Positions 8,121-15,534 of a DNA stretch of 64,000 bases are shown here, piece by piece. The first letter of the stretch is position 1; the number at the start of each line of letters is the position of its first letter. The notes below the pieces were generated by a model. The model did not search any database. It saw nothing but the letters and a program-made list of their open reading frames with translations, and was not told where the DNA came from. The DNA comes from Intestinibaculum porci. GTDB taxonomy: Bacteria; Bacillota_I; Bacilli_A; Erysipelotrichales; Coprobacillaceae. The DNA is taken from NCBI RefSeq assembly GCF_003925875.1, contig NZ_AP019309.1, positions 2,914,001 to 2,978,000 of the forward strand, read 5' to 3'. The translations under genes and the position numbers were made by a program.

Positions 8121-9542
8121 GTGAAAAACAATATCTTTTCAAAACAATATGATTTATTTCTCGGTTTAGACGTTTCTAAAGGCAAAGCAGACGCTGCCAT
8201 TTATAAACGTAACAGAGATAGAAATGTTAAATCCAAATTTGTTCGAAAGGCGATAAAGTTTAAATTCACCAAGCCAGGTGTCGATGAGTTCCTCGATACC
8301 GTTAGACATTACAAAGATGAAGACTGCCTGAGCGTTCTTTTCGCAATGGAAGTAACAGGCGTGTACTCTGACAATGTCTATATGTATATACGCGATCATC
8401 TCCAGGAAAGTGAAGCAGTTAAGTTTCTGGATACTAAATTCGTTGACAGGTGGCGCGATGCACACGGATATGCCAAATCCGATCCACTTGACGCTAAGAC
8501 TATTGCACAGATGTGCGCAACTGATGATGATGCACGTTATGTTGAAAAAGCTCCTAATTACAACGAAGAAAACAACAAAAAAGGACATGCGAATCTAAAA
8601 CTTCTGACGCATCGCTATCAGCAGCTGAATAAACAGCTAAATGCTGAATACAATCGACTGAGTGCACAGTGTGAAAAGTTCTTCCCGGAGCTTACCGCTG
8701 TTTTCTCAATACGTTCTGCGACTGCGCTTGCAATCTTAGAGGCATATCCTACTGCACATCATATCATTAAATCTTCTAAAAATGAAGTCTTTAATGTGGC
8801 TTACGAGGCCTCTAAGCATCGCTGTAAGGAAGCTAAAATAGACGATTTGTTCGATCTTTGTGAAAATACCATTGTTACTCTTAATGTTCCTCAGGAAGCT
8901 GAACTGATCACCGTTGAAATGGTCAGCAGTATCAGAAATCTGCTTCAGACAAGGAGAAACTACAAGAAAATGATGGTTAATCTTGCTTCAGAACAGCCTG
9001 CATTTAAGCGTCTTCAGACATTAATCGGTGTTGGTGAAGAATCCGCAGCTATGATTCTTGGTGAGGTATATGACATAGCTCTTTCCAAGAAAGCGGAAAA
9101 CTTTGCATCATACTGTGGATTAACGCCAAGAAATAAGAAATCAGGTTCATCAGTTGATACCCATGGGAAGATTTCCAAAATGGGATCGCCTATCCTCAGA
9201 CACGCTATATACCTGGCATCAGAGTATGCCAGACGGCATAATCCATACCTTGCCAACCTTTTTGCAAGGGTTAAAAATGGCAATAAGAAGCGCCATAAGC
9301 TTGCAATAGTAGCTGTTGCCAATAAGATGGCACGTTATATTTACGCTATTCTTAAGCATGATAGTGATTTCGTACTGCTTTATGAGGATCTCATGAAGCT
9401 TCCGGAAGATACCCGAGCCACGTTCTTCCAAAGTATTACTACTGACATTCCAGAAAAGACAAGAAGATGTATTTACAAATATTCTGATGAGAATGGTGTA
9501 GTACATGATTTTACCTTTACTGGAAATGACTCAGAAGAGTGA
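8121..9542 (+). CDS. IS110-family DEDD transposase
   Basis: A 473-aa protein with the two IS110 domains. The N-terminal RuvC-like DEDD domain shows LGLDVSKGKAD (D17), AMEVTGVY (E77) and KSDPLDAKTIA (D121, D124). The C-terminal IS116/IS110/IS902 domain shows LIGVGEESAAMILGEV, then FASYCGLTPRNKKSG and a serine-rich SGSSVDTHGKISKMGS stretch carrying the likely nucleophile. Length is a little above the usual 330-450 aa. These enzymes recombine DNA guided by a bridge RNA. The ATG follows a GAGGTACTT site. The frame is intact, so it is possibly active. Confidence 0.92.
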   Translation: MKNNIFSKQYDLFLGLDVSKGKADAAIYKRNRDRNVKSKFVRKAIKFKFTKPGVDEFLDTVRHYKDEDCLSVLFAMEVTGVYSDNVYMYIRDHLQESEAVKFLDTKFVDRWRDAHGYAKSDPLDAKTIAQMCATDDDARYVEKAPNYNEENNKKGHANLKLLTHRYQQLNKQLNAEYNRLSAQCEKFFPELTAVFSIRSATALAILEAYPTAHHIIKSSKNEVFNVAYEASKHRCKEAKIDDLFDLCENTIVTLNVPQEAELITVEMVSSIRNLLQTRRNYKKMMVNLASEQPAFKRLQTLIGVGEESAAMILGEVYDIALSKKAENFASYCGLTPRNKKSGSSVDTHGKISKMGSPILRHAIYLASEYARRHNPYLANLFARVKNGNKKRHKLAIVAVANKMARYIYAILKHDSDFVLLYEDLMKLPEDTRATFFQSITTDIPEKTRRCIYKYSDENGVVHDFTFTGNDSEE

Positions 9543-9872
9543 TACTGTATGTAGATTTTTGATATAAAACACATATGTTTCAATAACTTGTGACAACTTT
9601 CACATTTATACACACTAAGACGTTTTCTTTTTGCAATTTTTAATACTACATATTTGTAGTACTCACCTCTAATCCAAGACAAACTCACTTGGCTTTAGAA
9701 TCAGAGTAAACAAAGATTCAATTAATTTATACAATTAACAAAATCAACTCCTTTCATATTTTCTATTGACATTTAATAGTATGTCTTTTAATATTTCAAT
9801 TAGCAAGCATGACTGAGCTGTATTTTGGATTTAAACAAACATACTGAAAATATATAGGCATAACAAATAAAA

Positions 9873-9899
9873 GGAGATGTATATTGTTTATACATCTCC
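9873..9899 (-). terminator. Perfect 11-bp hairpin downstream of the 10001 gene
   Basis: GGAGATGTATA (9873-9883) and TATACATCTCC (9889-9899) with a five-base loop. On the minus strand it is followed by TTTTATTTG, so it may end transcription from the 10001-10762 gene about 100 bp downstream. The T-run is imperfect. Confidence 0.45.
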
Positions 9900-10000
9900 C
9901 TAAAGGTCTCCAAGAGATTATGGGGTCTTATCAATTTAACTTAATAAATTTGGTTAGTTATGACTTACCCCATCAATTTCCTGAGAGCCAAATGATAAAA

Positions 10001-10762
10001 CTAGTTAGCTCGTTTTCGTGCTTTCAAATCTAATAACTGATCATAAATTTTCTTTGTCTTTTTCACAATATCAGGAGCGTCATCACGCAATTTCTCATTC
10101 CCGAAATCATCTTTCTCCAAATAAGGCTCGAAATAATTGTACATGATTGATAAATCAGATTCACTATCAAAAAACAGCGTCTCCATATCCGCATTAAAAT
10201 CAATTGTTTTGATCTGACTGACAAACTCCTCATGCAAGCGATTGAGAGTAAAGCTATCAAGCACGCCGTGGTTATCTAAGAATTCATAGATATCCTTGAT
10301 TGCTAACATATACCCCGCTTCTCCGCCATCCTGACGGCCATCCTGATAGCTCCGTAAAAGATTCGGATCATCTTCAACATTATGATAGAAGTGTTTCTTA
10401 TGATTCTTATACTTTAAACTCTTGGTATCATCAATATATGAAATCATATAATCCCGACAAAAATCTCGCGCCACGATATAAAGATCTTCATTGCCGAGCG
10501 TTTTAGACACCAAAGGCAGGGAAATCGCGTTCTTTTCGATCTTCCGATAAAGTTCCTGATTGAAAAGTTCCCCCTTACCGCCCATTAACAGGTAATGACC
10601 GGCATAAGCGTAAAAGAAACAGTTAAAAAGCGGATAGTAATAAAGTGTACCCTGTCGCAGCTGGGCATACAGTTTAATCATCTGCATCAGTTTTTTTATT
10701 GATAGGACATCTTTTGTCATGTTTTCCAGGAATTCGGTATATTGGTTTTTCAAATCATCCAT
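10001..10762 (-). CDS. Hypothetical 253-aa protein
   Basis: A soluble protein with no signal peptide and no membrane segment beyond a short aromatic stretch (YYYPLFNCFFYAYAGHYLL, about residues 42-60). It is otherwise charged and helical, with a basic C-terminus (LKARKRAN). GGGGA lies about ten bases before the ATG. It is divergent from the ROK gene and next to the IS island. I do not recognise the family; no catalytic motif is evident. Confidence 0.65.
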   Translation of the reverse strand: MDDLKNQYTEFLENMTKDVLSIKKLMQMIKLYAQLRQGTLYYYPLFNCFFYAYAGHYLLMGGKGELFNQELYRKIEKNAISLPLVSKTLGNEDLYIVARDFCRDYMISYIDDTKSLKYKNHKKHFYHNVEDDPNLLRSYQDGRQDGGEAGYMLAIKDIYEFLDNHGVLDSFTLNRLHEEFVSQIKTIDFNADMETLFFDSESDLSIMYNYFEPYLEKDDFGNEKLRDDAPDIVKKTKKIYDQLLDLKARKRAN

Positions 10763-10943
10763 CGTACATTCCCCATTTCATCGACAATTCCATGTTTTCT
10801 TCGCCTTTATTGTATCATTAAAAATGGTCATTTGTACAAGATAATATTTCTTTTATAAATATCATTATTTTCATCTTTCTGGAAATTTCATATGTCCTTT
10901 GGAAAGAAGATTACAATAGAAGGCAAAGATAAGAGGAGGTCAT

Positions 10944-11825
10944 ATGATGTCTATTTTAGGAATTGATGTTGGCGGTACAACCATCAAATATGCCGTTTGT
11001 GATAGAGAGGGTCATTTGTCTCACAAAGGAAAAGTTAAGACACCTGATCATTTAGAAGCTTTCTATGATGCCATTACTACCATTGCCCACAGCTGTGATG
11101 ATGTGGCAGGGATCGCTTTAAGTATGCCCGGAGCAGTCGCTAGTGATGAAGGTGTGATTTATGGAGCTAGTGCTTTACCCTATATTCATGGTCCCAATAT
11201 TAAAAAGGATTTAGAAAATCGTTTACACACACGTGTCGAAATCGAAAACGATGCCAACTGCGCCGCTTTGGCGGAAGTCTGGCTAGGCGCCGCTAAAGAA
11301 ACCCAGGACAGCTGTTTTATTGTCTGCGGCACGGGGGTGGGCGGCGCTGTCGTTAAGAATCGCCAGATTCATAAAGGGAAGCATCTCCATGGCGGCGAAT
11401 TTGGCTATATGATCGCCGACTATGATTTAGAGAGAGAAGACTTTACGATTCTTTCTGATACCTCAACACTCCACGTTTGCGAAAAAGTAGCGAAGGAATT
11501 AGGCGTATCACCAGACACTTTAGATGGCAAAGAAATCTTTGATCATTTAGAAAATCCTGTTTACGCTAAATATGTCAATGCCTTTTATTATCGCTTAGCG
11601 ATCGCTATTTATAACTTACAGTATGCCTATGATCCAGAAATGATCGTCATTGGCGGCGGTATTTCCGCGCGTGATGATTTAGAAGAACAGATCAATAAAC
11701 GTTTAGATACTATTTTGAAGAAAGTTGCGATCGCCAAAGTGCGTCCAGTCGTTCGCCGCTGTCAGTATGGCAATGATGCGAATATCATTGGCGCAGTCTA
11801 TCATTATTTATCACAAAAAGCTTAG
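10944..11825 (+). CDS. ROK-family sugar kinase
   Basis: A 293-aa protein with the ATP-binding GIDVGGTTIKYAV at the N-terminus, ENDANCAALAE with the catalytic Asp near residues 100-110, CGTGVGGAVV, and the C-terminal GGGISARDDLEEQI. The GHE/zinc signature of many ROK glucokinases (CxCGxxGCxE) is absent, as in the short zinc-free ROK kinases of Firmicutes. It likely phosphorylates a hexose or amino sugar with ATP in the cytosol; no linked transporter tells which. AGGAGGT precedes two ATGs (10944, 10947). It is monocistronic and ends in a terminator shared with the convergent operon. Confidence 0.88.
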   Translation: MMSILGIDVGGTTIKYAVCDREGHLSHKGKVKTPDHLEAFYDAITTIAHSCDDVAGIALSMPGAVASDEGVIYGASALPYIHGPNIKKDLENRLHTRVEIENDANCAALAEVWLGAAKETQDSCFIVCGTGVGGAVVKNRQIHKGKHLHGGEFGYMIADYDLEREDFTILSDTSTLHVCEKVAKELGVSPDTLDGKEIFDHLENPVYAKYVNAFYYRLAIAIYNLQYAYDPEMIVIGGGISARDDLEEQINKRLDTILKKVAIAKVRPVVRRCQYGNDANIIGAVYHYLSQKA

Positions 11826-11843
11826 CCATGCGCTAAGCTTTTT
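11815..11843. terminator. Bidirectional terminator between ROK gene and convergent operon
   Basis: An 11-bp perfect stem (aaaaagcttag / ctaagcttttt) with a seven-base loop and T-runs on both strands. It contains the stop codons of both flanking genes. Confidence 0.9.
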
Positions 11844-12168
11844 GATAGTCCTCAGAATACATTTTTGTACCATTACGATAGGTGATCAGCAGTCTTTTTT
11901 CATTGAGAAGATTAATCGTATACTTATGACCACGAAAGGTCAGTTTATTGCCTGATAACTGATAGGCCATCGTCGTTTTCATATCGGTCGTGATCGTCAC
12001 CTTAGTCTTAGTAAACGTCAAGGTTTCCTGGTTATTGATATTTTGCCAGGTTCCCAAAATCAATTGCTGGTTTTGCGATGTTGAATGGGTTGACTGAAAG
12101 CGCGACATCACTCCCCAGAGCGAAATTGCCAGCATCGCCGCCACAAACCCCCAGTAATATTTTTTCAT
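11833..12168 (-). CDS. Small membrane-anchored hypothetical protein
   Basis: A 111-aa protein: an N-terminal membrane anchor (about residues 5-21, YWGFVAAMLAISLWGVM), then a beta-rich outer part with ILGTWQN and TLTFTKTKVTI that resembles lipocalin-like or stress-type extracytoplasmic domains. It is the last gene of a four-gene minus-strand operon, and its start overlaps the previous stop by 4 bp (ATGA-type coupling). The 12677-13048 protein has a similar plan (anchor plus short beta domain). Function unknown. Confidence 0.7.
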   Translation of the reverse strand: MKKYYWGFVAAMLAISLWGVMSRFQSTHSTSQNQQLILGTWQNINNQETLTFTKTKVTITTDMKTTMAYQLSGNKLTFRGHKYTINLLNEKRLLITYRNGTKMYSEDYQKA

Positions 12169-12665
12169 ACTGATTTCATCAGCCTTTCAATAATATGAAC
12201 GATATCCGGCGCATCATATTCTTCAATCATAGCCTTTAATGGTGATAACGGTTCATGGGTATATTTAACGCGCTGTAAAAACTGTACAACCACCTGATAA
12301 CGTTTCCCATTACGCGGATCAAAGCCATGGGCATTGAGAATCGCAATCGCTTCATCAATTAAGGCATGATCACCGTTGCCGCTGCATTCATTGCTTTTGT
12401 GGAAAAGCTGAGTCATCCGTTCCTTCGCTAAGACAAAGGCCTCTTCTTTATTTTGCGTGGAAACGATACAGTCATGCGAAGAACGATGGCCTTCAAAAAG
12501 CTGATAAATCGGCGCGACATGTTCCCCATAGATCACATCTATGCGTAAATAGTCCTCAGGATAAGGACCATCCCATACCATATAAGAATGGATGTGTTCC
12601 TGATGCATGGTATCACTCAACGTATTTTTATAAGATTCTAAATCCTTAATCACATGATCATCCAT
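12165..12665 (-). CDS. Hypothetical soluble protein in HAD operon
   Basis: A 166-aa cytosolic protein without recognised motifs; it is acidic, with several His and Cys residues. The ribosome site AGGAGAGAAG precedes the ATG. It lies 11 bp after the 123-aa anchor protein gene and overlaps the 111-aa gene by 4 bp, so all are probably co-translated with the HAD phosphatase gene. Function unknown. Confidence 0.7.
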   Translation of the reverse strand: MDDHVIKDLESYKNTLSDTMHQEHIHSYMVWDGPYPEDYLRIDVIYGEHVAPIYQLFEGHRSSHDCIVSTQNKEEAFVLAKERMTQLFHKSNECSGNGDHALIDEAIAILNAHGFDPRNGKRYQVVVQFLQRVKYTHEPLSPLKAMIEEYDAPDIVHIIERLMKSV

Positions 12666-12676
12666 TGTCTTCTCTC

Positions 12677-13048
12677 CTAATCTTTTAATGTGTAATTGGT
12701 CTTACTCGTCATCCCAAAGAGCCTTTCGGGCAAGTTGTTATCATTTTTTTGAATATGGAACTGTCGTTTATGAAAGCTTAAAATATACTGATCACCTTTT
12801 TTAGAGACCTTATACTGATAGGAACTGGTCATCACAAAGGACCCCTTCACCATCGTCCCTACACCAACCTTGTTGTTTTCGCCAAAATACAGATACTCAG
12901 CCTTTTGATGCACATAGCCGACATAATAATGTTTCTTCATTGCTTTTTCGATGCTCTTTGATGCATCATTGCGCAAAGCAATGAATACGCCAAAGATAAC
13001 AACCGCGGCCAGTAAAATAATATTGATAATTTTATGTCTATTCTTCAT
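12677..13048 (-). CDS. Small membrane-anchored hypothetical protein
   Basis: A 123-aa protein with an N-terminal transmembrane helix (about residues 8-25, IINIILLAAVVIFGVFIA) and an extracytoplasmic, beta-rich, Lys/Tyr-rich remainder. Its ATG lies within the end of the HAD gene (11-bp overlap) with GGAGGGG upstream. It has the same plan as the 11833-12168 protein, suggesting that both are distant paralogs. Function unknown. Confidence 0.7.
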   Translation of the reverse strand: MKNRHKIINIILLAAVVIFGVFIALRNDASKSIEKAMKKHYYVGYVHQKAEYLYFGENNKVGVGTMVKGSFVMTSSYQYKVSKKGDQYILSFHKRQFHIQKNDNNLPERLFGMTSKTNYTLKD

Positions 13049-13691
13049 TATGCCCCTCCAAATATGGGATCACTTGGATCAGATCCACTAAAATAACATC
13101 CGCTTTTTCCTCCATTTCTGCTGTTGACGGCATCAGATCTGGCACCATAATCGGATGCATCCCCGCATTATACGCGGAGCGAATGCCATTATAGCTATCT
13201 TCGATGGCATAAGCCTCACTTGGCTTCATATCAATGGCCTGACAGGCGGTCTGATAAATTTGCGGATGCGGCTTGGAATGTTCGACCATATCACCGCAGA
13301 TAATGGCATCAAAATCCTCAATAATGCCTGCATTACGCAACTGTAATGTCACCGTATAACGGCGCGTTGATGACGCTAAAGCAATTTTATAGTGATGCGC
13401 TTTTAAATAAGCTAATAACTCTTTCACCCCTTTTTTAAGCGGCAGGCGCCCATCATACGTCGCGTGATAAAGCTGTGAAGATTCTTTTGCATACGTATCA
13501 TAAGGGAAATCCTCACCATAATACTCTAAAAAGATCTTTTTGGATGTTTCTTTATTGGTGCCTAAAGCCTGATGACAGACATCCTCTACATGGGAAAAGC
13601 CATGCTTTTCTCCTAACTTTTGCCACACTTTAATAACTAAGCGTTCACTATCAAAAATCACACCATCCATATCAAAAACAACTGCTTTCAT
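13038..13691 (-). CDS. HAD-family phosphatase, beta-phosphoglucomutase-like
   Basis: The start is placed at 13691, not at the longer frame beginning at 13751, because MKAVVFDMDGVIFDSE begins there and AGGAGGACGTT sits correctly in front. The 217-aa protein shows HAD motif I (DMDGVIFDS), motif II (LASSTRR), motif III Lys (HSKPHPQIY) and motif IV (AIEDSYNGI), with the subclass I cap typical of beta-phosphoglucomutases and small sugar phosphatases. The substrate is probably a sugar phosphate. First gene of a four-gene operon. Confidence 0.88.
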   Translation of the reverse strand: MKAVVFDMDGVIFDSERLVIKVWQKLGEKHGFSHVEDVCHQALGTNKETSKKIFLEYYGEDFPYDTYAKESSQLYHATYDGRLPLKKGVKELLAYLKAHHYKIALASSTRRYTVTLQLRNAGIIEDFDAIICGDMVEHSKPHPQIYQTACQAIDMKPSEAYAIEDSYNGIRSAYNAGMHPIMVPDLMPSTAEMEEKADVILVDLIQVIPYLEGHNEE

Positions 13692-13712
13692 AACGTCCTC
13701 CTCGCTACTTCT

Positions 13713-13741
13713 ATTATAATCAACTTTGCCCTCGTATGCAA
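13713..13741 (-). promoter_or_regulatory. Promoter of the HAD operon
   Basis: On the minus strand TTGCAT (13741-13736), a 17-bp spacer and TATAAT (13718-13713) fit a SigA promoter; the HAD ATG is about 22 bp downstream. The -35 box overlaps the preceding terminator. Confidence 0.65.
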
Positions 13742-13761
13742 AAAGCGCCAAATGGCGCTTT
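13740..13761 (-). terminator. Terminator of the ADP-ribosylglycohydrolase gene
   Basis: An 8-bp perfect stem (aaagcgcc / ggcgcttt, loop AAAT) followed by five T on the minus strand. It overlaps the stop codon of the upstream gene. Confidence 0.85.
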
Positions 13762-14737
13762 AGTGAGAATTTCTTTCTTCAAATCCATTGCATAAGGAAA
13801 TGATATATTCTTTTTTAACGAGGGTATTTAACCATTCCTGAGGGATCGTTTCGACGCCATAGAAAGCGCCGGCTAAAGAGCCCGCTACGCTCGCGGTCGT
13901 ATCGGTATCATAACCTAAGTTAACAGCCTTTAAGACGCAATCCTTATAAGAATCGGTATTTAAGAAACAGTAGAGCGCCGCTTCTAAAGTATCGACAATA
14001 TAACCAGTGGAATGGATCGTTTCTTCACTCATCTTAGAGAAATTTAAAACATCAACGAGATGTTCATAGGTGGAAATTTCTGCTTTGATACCGGAAGAAA
14101 ACATGGATTCATCATAGCTGTATAATGCTGCATCAATCGCCTTTTGAACAGTGGCAGCTTTATTACCGCTCAGCGGATTCAATAATGCCGTAAGGACTTT
14201 GGCATAGATCCCACATCCTAAAAGACAGCGGGGATGGCTATGGGTTAAGCTGGAAGCCTTATGAATAATTTCATACCCACGGTAATCAAATTCATCTAAA
14301 TGATAATTATGGAAGTAAAGATAGAGCACAAATGGGGAAATGCGCATTAATGAGCCATTGCCGTTAGACATTTCATCACTGTCTCCGCATTGAAGCGGAG
14401 GAACCTGATGTAAATATTTGGTAATCGCATTTTTGGTGGTATTTCCAATATCGAATGTTTCTCCATCAGGGGTATAATCACCATTCACATACCAGTTTTT
14501 ATAGCGTTCCATCACATCATTAAAATCGAGGCCAAAAGTTAATGATTCTAACCCCGCGAGGGTTAAAGAAGTATCATCACTCCAGGTTCCTCGCTCTTTA
14601 TGATAGGTGCCATTGCCTTTCATCGTTTGAATTGGTCGAACCTTTAAATCATCACGACTTTTAAACTCAACTGGCACACCAAGGGCATCGCCCACTGCAA
14701 GACCTAAAATGACATTTTTCACAATTGATCTGGACAT
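13760..14737 (-). CDS. ADP-ribosylglycohydrolase family protein
   Basis: A 325-aa all-helical enzyme of the DraG/ARH family, which removes ADP-ribose from proteins or cleaves related N-glycosides using two Mg ions. Metal ligands are visible in TWSDDTSLTLAG (near residue 52) and in GYDTDTTASVAGSLAGAF near residue 280; GNGSLMRISP and THSHPR are further family motifs. No ADP-ribosyltransferase is adjacent, so its target is unknown. It follows the MazG-like gene by about 58 bp on the same strand and ends in its own terminator. The start has GGAGGACG upstream. Confidence 0.9.
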   Translation of the reverse strand: MSRSIVKNVILGLAVGDALGVPVEFKSRDDLKVRPIQTMKGNGTYHKERGTWSDDTSLTLAGLESLTFGLDFNDVMERYKNWYVNGDYTPDGETFDIGNTTKNAITKYLHQVPPLQCGDSDEMSNGNGSLMRISPFVLYLYFHNYHLDEFDYRGYEIIHKASSLTHSHPRCLLGCGIYAKVLTALLNPLSGNKAATVQKAIDAALYSYDESMFSSGIKAEISTYEHLVDVLNFSKMSEETIHSTGYIVDTLEAALYCFLNTDSYKDCVLKAVNLGYDTDTTASVAGSLAGAFYGVETIPQEWLNTLVKKEYIISLCNGFEERNSH

Positions 14738-14795
14738 TGTATTTACGTCCTCCTTCTATCCCCATTTTACACGATTAAAAGAAAAATGAAAAGGG

Positions 14796-15113
14796 TTACA
14801 ACTCAGTATACTTATCTGCTTTGCCTTTGGCTTTCTCCACCGGATACTTTTTCTCATTCATCGTCATCTTCATTTCAATGATTTCCCGAGGATCAACCTT
14901 TAGCTTATCACACATCTGAAAGCAGTAAATCATGACATCAGCCAGCTCTTCAGAGACATGCTGCAAATCGTAATGGTCTGGATCCCATTGGAAACATTCC
15001 AGCAGTTCCCCTGCTTCAATAGCGATACTTTTCGCTAAATTATCTGGACTGTGATACTGATCCCAATCCCGGTCATCGACAAATTTTCTTATCCGTTTCT
15101 GTATTTCTTCCAT
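14796..15113 (-). CDS. MazG-like nucleotide pyrophosphohydrolase
   Basis: A 105-aa protein of the all-alpha NTP pyrophosphatase (MazG/RS21-C6) group. The Mg-binding EAGELLECFQW (E-x-x-E) and the second EELADVMIYCF (E-E-x-x-D) motifs are intact. It should hydrolyse non-canonical or excess (d)NTPs to the monophosphate. The ATG at 15113 is preferred over a GTG at 15119 because GGAGG is then seven bases away. It is followed on the same strand by the ADP-ribosylglycohydrolase gene, a possible nucleotide-housekeeping pair. Confidence 0.85.
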   Translation of the reverse strand: MEEIQKRIRKFVDDRDWDQYHSPDNLAKSIAIEAGELLECFQWDPDHYDLQHVSEELADVMIYCFQMCDKLKVDPREIIEMKMTMNEKKYPVEKAKGKADKYTEL

Positions 15114-15148
15114 TGTCACACCTCCTATAATCTTATTATATCACAAAG

Positions 15149-15440
15149 AAAAAAGCTCATCCTGCGATATGAGCTTTACGAGAGGGGATATGGGAGTGAC
15201 TCCCAATTAACCAATAAAGGATTTATATAATAAACGTGTTATTATATACAAGAGAAAGGAAGATGATTCAGCTTTAGGAATTTTGCTTAGATAGTTTATG
15301 AGTTAAGGATGATTTGAATGCTAGAAGTATTAAACATCAAGTGAACCATTTTCCATGTCGATGAGAGGCTATTATTTATGGGACGATTAAGGAGCATCTG
15401 CTTATAAAATGAATTAAAGGATTTTCATCTCTCATCACCT
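15149..15440 (-). ncRNA. Candidate structured leader or small RNA upstream of mazG-like gene
   Basis: The 406-bp gap 15114-15519 has no clear gene. On the minus strand it holds a TATAAT box (15448-15443, weak TTAAGC -35), then GATGAGAG (15436-15429) complementary to CTCTCATC (15367-15360), a GGGAGTCACTCCC hairpin, and a terminator: 9-bp stem (15177-15169/15160-15152) with T6. It ends about 40 bp before the MazG-like ATG, so it could be a free RNA or an attenuated leader. Confidence 0.35.
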
Positions 15441-15509
15441 ACATTATAGAAGAATATCAGAAAACGCTTAACATCAAAAATCTTATATTCATATCAAATA
15501 TTTGAGACG

Positions 15510-15534
15510 AAAAAAAACCTCATGAAGAGGTTTT
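15510..15534 (-). terminator. Terminator of the EAL gene, overlapping its stop
   Basis: An 8-bp stem (aaaacctc / gaggtttt) followed by at least seven T on the minus strand. The TGA stop of the EAL gene lies in the loop and stem. Confidence 0.85.

Larger units (their letters stand above)
7784..9542 (+). mobile_element. IS110-family element, ends not resolved
   Basis: The core is the transposase gene 8121-9542 with its structured upstream region. IS110 elements usually lack long terminal inverted repeats and target duplications, so the ends cannot be fixed from one copy. The 458-bp gap 9543-10000 is AT-rich, contains no gene, and probably includes the right end. Confidence 0.6.

Noticed and set aside
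4518-9957. CTAACCAAA (4518) and TTTGGTTAG (9949-9957) as ends of one composite element
   Set aside because: Only nine bases match, with no target duplication; the same 4518 sequence pairs better with 4555-4565 locally.
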